Source of the DNA: Sandaracinaceae bacterium
Lineage (GTDB): Bacteria > Myxococcota_A > Polyangia > Polyangiales > Houyiibacteriaceae
Direction: 5' to 3'
Length of the DNA stretch: 64,000 nucleotides
Assembly: GCA_020633075.1 (NCBI GenBank)
Contig: JACKEI010000002.1
Location: forward strand, 620,001-684,000
Made by a program: the position numbers and the translations under genes. Positions 57,309 to 64,000 of the stretch are shown piece after piece (the stretch's first letter is position 1; every line of letters begins with the position of its first letter). The notes under the pieces were generated by a model that saw only the letters and a list, made by a program, of their open reading frames with translations, did no database searches and was not told where the DNA came from.

Positions 57309-58577
57309 ATGGCTGAAGACCTCGAACAGCTCGTCACCTCCCTGGCGCGTCACGCCAAGCAGGCCGCGCGGACGCTGGCTGCCGCCGAGACCACGCGCAA
57401 GAACATGGTGCTGTTGCGCGCCGCGGCGGCGCTGCGTGGTCCCGAGGGCGACGCCGTGCTCGCCGCCAACGAGCAGGACCTCGCAGACGGCCGGGCCAAC
57501 GGACTCAGCCGCGCTCTCTTGGACCGGCTGGAGCTCACGCGCAGCCGGCTCGACGCGGTCGCCGAGGGCGTGGAGACCATCGCCGCGCTGCCGGACCCGG
57601 TGGGCGAGCTGCTGGATCCGCGGCGGCTCCCCAACGGGCTCGAGACGAGCCGCATGAGGGTGCCGTTGGGGCTCATCGGCATCGTCTACGAGTCGCGGCC
57701 CAACGTCACCGCCGACGCGGCGGCTCTGTGCATCAAGAGCGGCAACGCGGTGCTGTTGCGGGGCGGGTCCGAGGCTTATCGCAGCAACCGGGCGATCGCG
57801 GACATCTTCGGGAGCGCGCTCGAGGCGGAGGGCCTCCCCCGTGAGTGCGCGGCCTTGCTGCCCACGACGGACCGCGAGGCGACCTCGATCATGATCCGTC
57901 TCGATGGCGTGCTGGACGTGGTCATCCCACGTGGGGGCGCGGAGCTCATCCACTTCGTGGCCGAGAACGCGCGCGTTCCGGTCATTCGCCACGGCAAGGG
58001 GGTCTGTCACGTCTTCGTCGAGCGCGAGGCGGATCTGGAGATGGCCACGCGCATCGTCATCAACTCGAAGACGCAGCGCCCCGGGGTGTGCAACGCCGCC
58101 GAGACGCTGCTGGTGGACGCCACCATCGCGGCTGCCTTCCTGCCCGCGCTCGGGGCCGCCATGGCCCAGCGGGGCGTCCGTCTGCACGCGGACGAGCGCT
58201 CGCTCCCGCTCTTGGGAGCGGCGGCAGTGGCCGCGAGCCCCGGTTCGTGGGATACGGAGTACCTCGCGCTCGAGCTCAACGTCGCGGTGGTGGATGACCT
58301 GGACGCTGCGATCGCGCACGTCGCGCGTCATGGCAGCCACCACACCGAGAGCATCGTGACGCGCAACGCAGACAAGGGACGCCGTTGGGTCCGTGAGGTA
58401 GACGCGAGCCTCGTGCTCGTCAACGCCTCCACCCGCTTCAACGACGGCCACCAGCTCGGCCTCGGCGCCGAGCTGGGCATCTCCACCACCAAGCTTCATG
58501 CCTACGGCCCCATGGGCCTCAACGAGCTGTGCACCACGAAGTGGGTAGGCTACGGTACAGGTCAGGTTCGACAGTGA
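57309..58577 (+). CDS. proA: Gamma-glutamyl phosphate reductase
   Basis: A 422-residue NADPH-dependent reductase making glutamate-5-semialdehyde, the second step of proline synthesis. Blocks include PLGLIGIVYESRPNVTADAA, LLRGGSEA, PRGGAELI, the catalytic cysteine in KTQRPGVCNAAETLL, DTEYLALELNVAVVD, and ASTRFNDGHQLGLGAE with LHAYGPMGL at the end. The ATG at 57309 aligns with the usual N-terminus; a GTG-initiated frame from 57252 would add 19 residues. The stop overlaps the rsfS start (GTGA). All active-site motifs are intact. Confidence 0.96.
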   Translation: MAEDLEQLVTSLARHAKQAARTLAAAETTRKNMVLLRAAAALRGPEGDAVLAANEQDLADGRANGLSRALLDRLELTRSRLDAVAEGVETIAALPDPVGELLDPRRLPNGLETSRMRVPLGLIGIVYESRPNVTADAAALCIKSGNAVLLRGGSEAYRSNRAIADIFGSALEAEGLPRECAALLPTTDREATSIMIRLDGVLDVVIPRGGAELIHFVAENARVPVIRHGKGVCHVFVEREADLEMATRIVINSKTQRPGVCNAAETLLVDATIAAAFLPALGAAMAQRGVRLHADERSLPLLGAAAVAASPGSWDTEYLALELNVAVVDDLDAAIAHVARHGSHHTESIVTRNADKGRRWVREVDASLVLVNASTRFNDGHQLGLGAELGISTTKLHAYGPMGLNELCTTKWVGYGTGQVRQ

Positions 58578-59089
58578 CATCGCACGACGCCAAAGACGCC
58601 AAGCAGACGAAGGGGGCTCCCCGTGGAGCCCTCACCCAAACACCCCGCCCCTCCGTGGACAGCGACCGCGAGGCGGAGTCGTCGCGCGCGATGGCACTCC
58701 ACATCGCCGCGGCCGGCCTCGACAAGAAGGCGCTCAACGTCGAGATCATCGACGTGCGCGGCAAGGTCGACTACGCCGACTTCGTCGTGCTCATGAGCGG
58801 CCGCAGCGACCGCCAGGTCAACGCCATCGCGCAGGGTGTCCAGCGCGACCTGCGCACGGACCACGGGGTGCGCTGCCTGGGGGCCGAGGGTCTCCAGCAG
58901 GGGCACTGGGCTCTACTGGACTTCGGGGACGTCATTGTTCACGTCTTCCACCACGACATGCGCGGCTACTACGACCTCGAGGCCCTCTGGATCGACGCCG
59001 CCCGCGTCACCGTGCCAGGCGCGGAGCGCTCGCGGGCAGACGGGCCGCTGGCCGACTTCGATCAGCTCGATGACGGTGACGACGAGTAG
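58574..59089 (+). CDS. rsfS: Ribosomal silencing factor RsfS
   Basis: A 171-residue RsfS/Iojap protein, which binds L14 on the large subunit and blocks subunit joining when nutrients are scarce. The core (about 45-150) has ADFVVLMSGRSDRQVNAIA, the GVRCLGAEGLQQGHWALLDFGDVIVHVF strand set and YYDLEALW. There is an extra N-terminal segment of some 45 polar residues and a short acidic tail, so it is longer than the typical 105-120 residues. The GTG start overlaps the proA stop. rlmH follows 21 bases later, the common pairing. Confidence 0.93.
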   Translation: MTSHDAKDAKQTKGAPRGALTQTPRPSVDSDREAESSRAMALHIAAAGLDKKALNVEIIDVRGKVDYADFVVLMSGRSDRQVNAIAQGVQRDLRTDHGVRCLGAEGLQQGHWALLDFGDVIVHVFHHDMRGYYDLEALWIDAARVTVPGAERSRADGPLADFDQLDDGDDE

Positions 59090-59110
59090 GGTACGAGAGC
59101 GCGCGTGTCC

Positions 59111-59551
59111 ATGAAGGTGCGCATCGTCGCGGTCGGCAAGATCAAGGAGAAGGCCACCCGCGAGCTGCTGCGCGACTACTACGCGCGCATCGATCGCTAC
59201 GCCCGGCTCGAGGAGGTCGAGCTCAAGGACGGCACGGAGGACGAGGTGCGCGAGCGCTTCGAGCGCGCCATCCCGGACCGCTCGCGCGTCGTGGCGCTCG
59301 AGGTGCTGGGGCAGCGCTGGTCCAGCGAGCAGCTCGCCCAGCACATCGGGCGCTGTGAGGGGGACGGTGTCCAGAGCGCCGTGTTCCTCATCGGGGGGTC
59401 GTACGGGCTGCCCCCCGCGATCTCGAAGCAAGCGGACGTGCAGCTCTCCCTCTCGGCCATGACGCTGCCACACCGCCTGGCCCGGCTGCTGCTCGCCGAG
59501 CAGGTGTACCGAGGCTTCACCATCCTGCGCAACGAGCCCTACAGCCACTGA
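59111..59551 (+). CDS. rlmH: 23S rRNA pseudouridine-1915 N3-methyltransferase
   Basis: A 146-residue SPOUT methyltransferase that acts on pseudouridine 1915 in helix 69 of 23S rRNA. The start KVRIVAVGKIKEKA, the knot residues FLIGGSYGLP, and the C-terminal LSAMTLPHRLARLLLAEQVYRGFTI with NEPYSH are diagnostic. An in-frame GTG at 59105 is better spaced from GAGAG and would add two residues. It follows rsfS and is closed by a terminator hairpin at 59565. Confidence 0.95.
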   Translation: MKVRIVAVGKIKEKATRELLRDYYARIDRYARLEEVELKDGTEDEVRERFERAIPDRSRVVALEVLGQRWSSEQLAQHIGRCEGDGVQSAVFLIGGSYGLPPAISKQADVQLSLSAMTLPHRLARLLLAEQVYRGFTILRNEPYSH

Positions 59552-59564
59552 GGCGTGGGCCACG

Positions 59565-59595
59565 AAAAAGGGCCACCCGAAGGTGGCCCGCTTTT
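59565..59595. terminator. Bidirectional terminator between rlmH and rpsI
   Basis: GGGCCACC and GGTGGCCC pair perfectly over eight bases around a CGAA tetraloop. AAAAA lies just upstream and CTTTTC downstream, so the hairpin has a T tract on both strands. It fits the convergent ends of rlmH and rpsI. Confidence 0.8.
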
Positions 59596-59614
59596 CTGGT
59601 TCGAGACGCTGGGA

Positions 59615-60022
59615 TCAGCGCTTCGAGTACTGGAACTTCTTGCGCGCGCCCGGCTGACCGGGCTTCTTGCGCTCCTTCTCACGCGCGTCGCGGGTGAGGA
59701 AGCCAGCGCGCTTGAGCGGCGGGCGGAGCGTCTCTTCGCTGCCGATGAGGGCGCGCGAGATGCCGTGGCGCACGGCCTGGGCCTGGGCAGCGATACCACC
59801 GCCGTGCACGTTGACGCGCACGTCGTACTGGCCCGGGCGCTCGATGACGCCGAAGGGCTGCTCGATGATCATGCGCAGGATGTCGCGCGGGAAGTAGTCC
59901 TCGAACGTGCGACCGTTGACCGTGACGGTCCCGGTGCCGGGCGAGAGGAAGACACGAGCGACAGCGTTCTTGCGCTTGCCGGTGCCGTAGAAACGGCCGT
60001 GGATGATCTTGGCGTTGGACAT
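59615..60022 (-). CDS. rpsI: 30S ribosomal protein S9
   Basis: A 135-residue ribosomal protein. Start AKIIHGRFYGTGKRKNAVAR, the middle GGGIAAQAQAVRHGISRAL and the C-terminal GARKKFQYSKR, whose final Lys-Arg reaches the P-site tRNA, are all standard. It is the second gene after rplM, with 28 bases between, as in nearly all bacteria. Confidence 0.98.
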   Translation of the reverse strand: MSNAKIIHGRFYGTGKRKNAVARVFLSPGTGTVTVNGRTFEDYFPRDILRMIIEQPFGVIERPGQYDVRVNVHGGGIAAQAQAVRHGISRALIGSEETLRPPLKRAGFLTRDAREKERKKPGQPGARKKFQYSKR

Positions 60023-60050
60023 CAGAGTCTCTTGGTCTCGGGTCGCGGGA

Positions 60051-60479
60051 TCAGAAAGTGAAGGGCTGGGGCTGCTGCGCCGCGTGGGGGTGGGCCGCAC
60101 CGGCGTACACCTTCAGCTTGGTCAGCTGACGGCGGCCCAGGCTGGTCTTGGGGAGCATACCCTTCACGACGCGCTCGACGAAGCGATCGGGCGCAGCCGC
60201 GATCTCCTGGCCGTAGGTGCGCGTGGTCAGGCCACCCGGCGTACCAGAGTGCCGGTAGTGAACCGACTTGCTGGCCTTGTTGCCCGTGAGGCGCACCTTG
60301 TCCGCGTTGACGATGACGACGAAGTCACCGACATCCGCGTGCGGCGTGTAGTCCGGGCGATGCTTGCCGCGGAGAACAGTGGCCACCCGCGAGGCGAGAC
60401 GCCCGAGGGGCTGGTCGGTAGCGTCCACGACGTACCACTTGCGATCGATCTGCGATTCTTTGGCGCTAAGCGTGCGCAT
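60051..60479 (-). CDS. rplM: 50S ribosomal protein L13
   Basis: A 142-residue early-assembly protein of the large subunit. Blocks KWYVVDATDQPLGRLAS, VATVLRGKHRPDYTPH, VRLTGNK, and VVKGMLPKTSLGR are diagnostic. AGAGG eight bases before the ATG is the ribosome site. It is the first gene of the rplM-rpsI operon, with a near-consensus promoter about 45 bases upstream. Confidence 0.98.
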   Translation of the reverse strand: MRTLSAKESQIDRKWYVVDATDQPLGRLASRVATVLRGKHRPDYTPHADVGDFVVIVNADKVRLTGNKASKSVHYRHSGTPGGLTTRTYGQEIAAAPDRFVERVVKGMLPKTSLGRRQLTKLKVYAGAAHPHAAQQPQPFTF

Positions 60480-60524
60480 GACAAAACCTCTATCCCGGCG
60501 GGGGTTCCGCTCTGGGGGGCGCGT

Positions 60525-60553
60525 TTAGTAGCCCCCTGGGGGCACCGTGTCAA
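60525..60553 (-). promoter_or_regulatory. rplM-rpsI promoter, sigma-70 type
   Basis: On the minus strand TTGACA (60553-60548) and TACTAA (60530-60525) are 17 bases apart. The spacer contains GCCCCC-T-GGGGGC, a 13-base inverted repeat (60531-60543). The -35 is a perfect consensus and the -10 matches at four of six positions, fitting a strongly expressed ribosomal operon. Confidence 0.65.
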
Positions 60554-60723
60554 GGCGTGCGAAACCTAGGCCCGTTCGAGACACGGGCTCCGCACCACTA
60601 TCGAAGGGGTCCCCTCGACAGCCAGCGGCGTCTAGCGCAGCTCTGCAAGGGCCGCCAGTACAATCGCCCCCGGGCCTTTCGCGCGGAGTGCCAACCTGGA
60701 CGGACGCTGCTAGGGTCGGCCCC

Positions 60724-63420
60724 ATGAGCGCCAGCGACTCGAGCTCGAAGGGGGAGACGCCCGGGACGGCCGTCGACGAGGCCCGCCCCTACGAGCCCCA
60801 TTGGCTGCTGCGCTGGGTCTACAAGCGCTTCTTCACGCACATCCAGGTGGACGAGCGCTGGAGCGGGGTCGTCCGGGACGCGGCCCGCAAGGGCGTCGTC
60901 GTCTACGTGATGCGCTCCCTGTCCCTCCTGGACTTCCTGTGCCTGGACTTCCTGCTCAAGCGCTTCGGCCTGCCGCTGGTGCGCTTCGTCAACGATCTGG
61001 GCCTCTGGATTCTGGAGCCGTTCGGGAAGGGGGACCGGCGCCTCGCCCTGCGCCGGCAGATCCCGGAGCACGACGCCCTCAGCGAGGTCCTGAAGAGCCA
61101 GTTCAGCGCGCTCCTGTTCCTGCGGCGCCCTCCGCGCCTCGGTCGCCCCAAGCGGCGCGGCGAAGAGATGGAGACCGACCTGATCCGCACGCTGATCGAG
61201 AGCCAGCGGCGGGCGAGTCACCCGATCTTCTTGGTGCCGCAGACCTTCGTGTGGACCAAGCGCCCCCCTCAGGCGCGGCGCGGCCTGCTCGACGGGGTCT
61301 TCGGGACCGTGGAGTGGCCTGGGCGGCTGCGCGTGCTGCTGCAGTTCCTGTTCAACTACCGCAACGCGCTCCTGCGCTCGGGGGAGCCCTTCGACCTCCA
61401 GGAGTTCCTCGCGGAGAACCCGGACCTCACGGACGCGCAGCTGGCCGACAAGGTCCGCTATGCGCTGCTGCGTCGCATGGAGCGCGAGCGGACGCTGGTG
61501 CTGGGCCCCACCAAGAAGACGCTGGGACGTATCCAGGACGATCTCCTGCGCAGCCCGCGCATCCGCAAGCACATCGAGTCGGAGGCCAAGGGCTCCGGCC
61601 GCTCCATCGCCAAGGTAGAGAAGGAAGCCCGCAAGGAGCTCAGCAAGCTCTGCGCAAACCAGCAGCCCTACGTGGTCGCCCTGCTCGCGCGCTTCTTGGA
61701 CTGGGTCTGGAACCGAATCTACGACGGCATCGTCATCGACGAAGAGGGCATCGAGAGGCTGCGCGAGAAGGCGCGAGACGGCGCCATCGTGCTGCTCCCC
61801 AGCCACAAGAGCCACGTGGACTACCTCGTGCTCAGCTCCGTCCTCTATAGCCGCCAGCTCCTGCCGCCCCTCATTGCGGCCGGAGAGAACCTCGGCTTCT
61901 TTCCGCTCGGACCGATTCTGCGGCGCGGCGGCGCCTTCTTCATCAAGCGCAGCTTCCGCGGGAAGAAGCTGTACGCGGCCCTGGTGGACGGGTACATGCG
62001 TCGCCTGCTGGTGGAGGGCTTCCCCATCGAGTTCTTCATCGAGGGGGGGCGCTCGCGCACCGGCAAGCTGTTGCCGCCCAAGTATGGGCTGCTGTCCATG
62101 GTGGTCGACGCCTCCCTGCTCTTGCGCGCCCGCAAGGTGTACTTCGTGCCCATCTCCATTGGCTACGAGCGCATCATCGAGGAGCGGTCGTACATGCACG
62201 AGCTGGGCGGGGGCGAGAAGCAGAAAGAGAACGTCGGCGGGCTGCTGCGCTCGTCCGACATCCTGCGCTCCAAGTACGGGCGTCTCTACGTCCACTTCGG
62301 CGAGACCATCTCCTTCGACGACCTGCTGGAGGACGCCCTGGCCGAGCCGCTCGCCGACGAGACCGGGGAGTTCGACGCCGAGGCCATCCTCTCCGGTAGC
62401 GTGGCGCTGAAGCCCCGCCCTTCGGGCGACGAGGCGCCGGCCCGGCCCAAGCGCGACCGGCAGGACCTCAACCCCCGCGAGCGGCGCGTCATGATCCAGC
62501 GCCTGGCGCACTTGGTCACGTACCAGATCGACCGGGTGACCGTCGTGACGCCGGCGGCGCTGGTCGCCATGGCGCTGCTCACGCATCGGCAGCGGGGCAT
62601 GACGCACGCCGACCTGCTCCAGACGGCGGAGTGCTTGCTCTCGGCTCTCGAGCGGCAGGACGCCCGTACGGCCGGGCAGCTGCGCGACGAGAACGGCGCC
62701 ATCCGCTCGGACACCGTGCACGAGGCCATCGAGCTCTTCCTGGACGGAAAGCTCATCCAGCGGCACGGGGACGGGGACGAGGCGATCTACAAGATCCCCA
62801 GCGAGCGTCGCATCGCGCTCGAGTACTACAACAACAACGTCCTCCACTTCTTCGTCCCGAGCGCGCTCATCGCCGCAGCGCTCCAAGTCAGCGCTGGCAA
62901 GACGATCACCGTCCAGACCCTGCGGGAGCGGGTGCGCCAGCTCTCGAAGCTGTTCAAGTACGAGTTCCACTTCCGCGCAGACGCCGCCTTCGAGGACATC
63001 TTCGAGGACGCGCTCGCCACCATGGTCGCCCACGACGAGCTGGTACTACACGGAGACACCGTGAGCCCCGCGCCCGGCCGCCCCGGGGCTATCGTGGACA
63101 TCTACGCGTCCATGCTGCGTTCCTACTTCGAGGCCTACATCCTGGCGCTGCGGAGCACGGGGGTGCTGCTGGAGCGCCGCGAGCTGTCCCGTAAGGAGTG
63201 GTACAAGCAGGCCCTCGCGACGGGGCAGCGCATGTACCTGGCCGGCGAGATCGTGCGCCGCGAGAGCATCTCCAAGCCCAAGCTCGAGACCGCGCTCAAG
63301 GCTCTCAAGGACTATCAGCTGGTCAAGACCTCTGGCGACGACCTCCAGTGCGGGCGGGTGCTCACCGACGCGGTGACGCTCCAGGCGCTCGAGAAGAAGC
63401 TCCTCCCGTTCCTCAAGTAG
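60724..63420 (+). CDS. plsB: Glycerol-3-phosphate acyltransferase PlsB
   Basis: An 898-residue membrane-associated enzyme that adds the first acyl chain to glycerol-3-phosphate in phospholipid synthesis. The acyltransferase motifs are present in order: PSHKSHVDYL, with H361 and D366 as the H-x4-D pair; AGENLGFFPLGPILRRGGAF; FIEGGRSRTGKLLPPK; and VPISIGYERIIEE. The N-terminal 270 residues are the helical PlsB region, and the C-terminal 300 are helical with a winged-helix-like look. It is about 90 residues longer than E. coli PlsB. The start at 60724 is chosen because upstream codons overlap the rplM promoter region. The gene is divergent from rplM. Confidence 0.93.
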   Translation: MSASDSSSKGETPGTAVDEARPYEPHWLLRWVYKRFFTHIQVDERWSGVVRDAARKGVVVYVMRSLSLLDFLCLDFLLKRFGLPLVRFVNDLGLWILEPFGKGDRRLALRRQIPEHDALSEVLKSQFSALLFLRRPPRLGRPKRRGEEMETDLIRTLIESQRRASHPIFLVPQTFVWTKRPPQARRGLLDGVFGTVEWPGRLRVLLQFLFNYRNALLRSGEPFDLQEFLAENPDLTDAQLADKVRYALLRRMERERTLVLGPTKKTLGRIQDDLLRSPRIRKHIESEAKGSGRSIAKVEKEARKELSKLCANQQPYVVALLARFLDWVWNRIYDGIVIDEEGIERLREKARDGAIVLLPSHKSHVDYLVLSSVLYSRQLLPPLIAAGENLGFFPLGPILRRGGAFFIKRSFRGKKLYAALVDGYMRRLLVEGFPIEFFIEGGRSRTGKLLPPKYGLLSMVVDASLLLRARKVYFVPISIGYERIIEERSYMHELGGGEKQKENVGGLLRSSDILRSKYGRLYVHFGETISFDDLLEDALAEPLADETGEFDAEAILSGSVALKPRPSGDEAPARPKRDRQDLNPRERRVMIQRLAHLVTYQIDRVTVVTPAALVAMALLTHRQRGMTHADLLQTAECLLSALERQDARTAGQLRDENGAIRSDTVHEAIELFLDGKLIQRHGDGDEAIYKIPSERRIALEYYNNNVLHFFVPSALIAAALQVSAGKTITVQTLRERVRQLSKLFKYEFHFRADAAFEDIFEDALATMVAHDELVLHGDTVSPAPGRPGAIVDIYASMLRSYFEAYILALRSTGVLLERRELSRKEWYKQALATGQRMYLAGEIVRRESISKPKLETALKALKDYQLVKTSGDDLQCGRVLTDAVTLQALEKKLLPFLK

Positions 63421-63486
63421 GACAATTGTCCAGTCCGTGTGAAGCAACCCTATCGGCAGTGGGGAGGGCCTGCTACGCTCGCCTAC

Positions 63487-64000
63487 GTGTCGCAGAAGAA
63501 CTGGACCATCGACCCCGAGACTGGGCTCTCGTTCGTTCGTTCCGGCGTACGAGAGGTCACGACGGACCAACTCCGGGTCGTGTTCCAGCCCATCGTCGCC
63601 GTCGACACCCGCAAGACCTTCGCGCACGAGGCGCTGGTGCGCTGCGACGTGCCCATGTTCCAGAGCCCGGTGGCCCTCTTCGAGGCCGCCACGACAGAGC
63701 AGTGTGTGGGGCGCCTCGGTCGTCGCATCCGGGAGGTGACGGTCCGCGACGCCGACGGTGGCCCCATCTTCGTCAACATCCACCCTGAGGAGCTCAGCGA
63801 GCGCTGGCTGGTGCGTCCGGACGACCCCCTGTGCCTGTACGAGGGGGAGGTCTACCTGGAAATCACCGAGGCTGCGGCGTTCGCCTACTTCGAGCTGTGC
63901 ATGGACGTGCTGCGCGAGGTCCGCGACCGGATGGGCGCGCGGCTCGTCATCGACGACTTCGGCGCCGGCTACAGCAACCTCAAGCGCATCGTCGACTTGC
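63487..64000 (+). CDS. EAL-domain c-di-GMP phosphodiesterase, N-terminal part (runs off window)
   Basis: The first 171 codons of a rightward gene with a GTG start 66 bases after plsB. The EAL domain begins almost at once: FQPIVAVD, EAL in HEALVR (E48), NIHP (N97), LEITE (E125 and E128) and IDDFGAGYSN (D156, D157). These are the metal ligands required for hydrolysis of cyclic di-GMP, so the enzyme should be active, although the last motifs (near the DFG-x-x-x-S loop end and the general-base lysine) lie past the edge. No sensor precedes the domain; any regulatory domain must be C-terminal. Confidence 0.9.
   Translation, partial: MSQKNWTIDPETGLSFVRSGVREVTTDQLRVVFQPIVAVDTRKTFAHEALVRCDVPMFQSPVALFEAATTEQCVGRLGRRIREVTVRDADGGPIFVNIHPEELSERWLVRPDDPLCLYEGEVYLEITEAAAFAYFELCMDVLREVRDRMGARLVIDDFGAGYSNLKRIVDL

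Overview
The window is about 70% G+C, densely coded on both strands, and has no gene-free gap above 300 bases. Its gene content points to a myxobacterium-like member of Myxococcota, probably the Polyangia/Sandaracinus side. The signs are a soluble Ser/Thr kinase of the myxobacterial type, many lipoproteins with low-complexity linkers, a Cys-rich repeat protein ending in a MYXO-CTERM-like tail, a DUF2339/DUF3999 pair, and OmpA proteins with thrombospondin type-3 repeats. This placement is inference from content; no rRNA or tRNA gene is present to fix it.

Left part (1-18.7 kb): a truncated murein endopeptidase; an acyl carrier protein next to an acyl-ACP desaturase; a beta-propeller lipoprotein; an acetoacetate decarboxylase-like enzyme; YghU-type glutathione transferase; a cyclopropane-synthase-like methyltransferase; a lipid-anchored esterase; a degenerate receiver protein; a TonB-like anchored protein; lexA with a PPC-domain gene behind it; a Ser/Thr kinase with an M20 peptidase; a methyltransferase divergent from a TetR regulator; a second murein endopeptidase; and a two-repeat Cys lipoprotein.

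Middle (18.9-35.1 kb): the DUF2339-DUF3999-RNase D run, polyphosphate:AMP phosphotransferase, a two-TM potassium channel with an RCK domain, two small proteins of unknown role, and a three-gene methylmalonyl-CoA mutase operon (small subunit, large subunit, MeaB) read leftwards.

Respiratory cluster (35.4-43.9 kb): eight overlapping or nearly touching genes encode a periplasmic nitrate reductase system. It has NapA, NapD, a four-haem NapB-like protein and a NapF-like ferredoxin, but an NrfC/NrfD-type iron-sulfur and membrane pair plus a four-haem lipoprotein stand where NapC or NapGH would be expected. The last gene is a beta-barrel porin fused in frame behind an extra N-terminal domain.

Right part (43.9-64 kb): a single-chain topoisomerase III-RecQ helicase preceded by a site resembling the lexA operator; a 1547-residue secreted repeat protein; prepilin peptidase; proB and proA separated by an OmpA lipoprotein gene; rsfS-rlmH; the rplM-rpsI ribosomal operon with a near-consensus promoter; plsB; and the start of an EAL phosphodiesterase.

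The strongest leads are the TopoIII-RecQ fusion with its likely SOS control, the mosaic nitrate reductase operon with a duplicated NapB module, and the domain-fused porin at its end.
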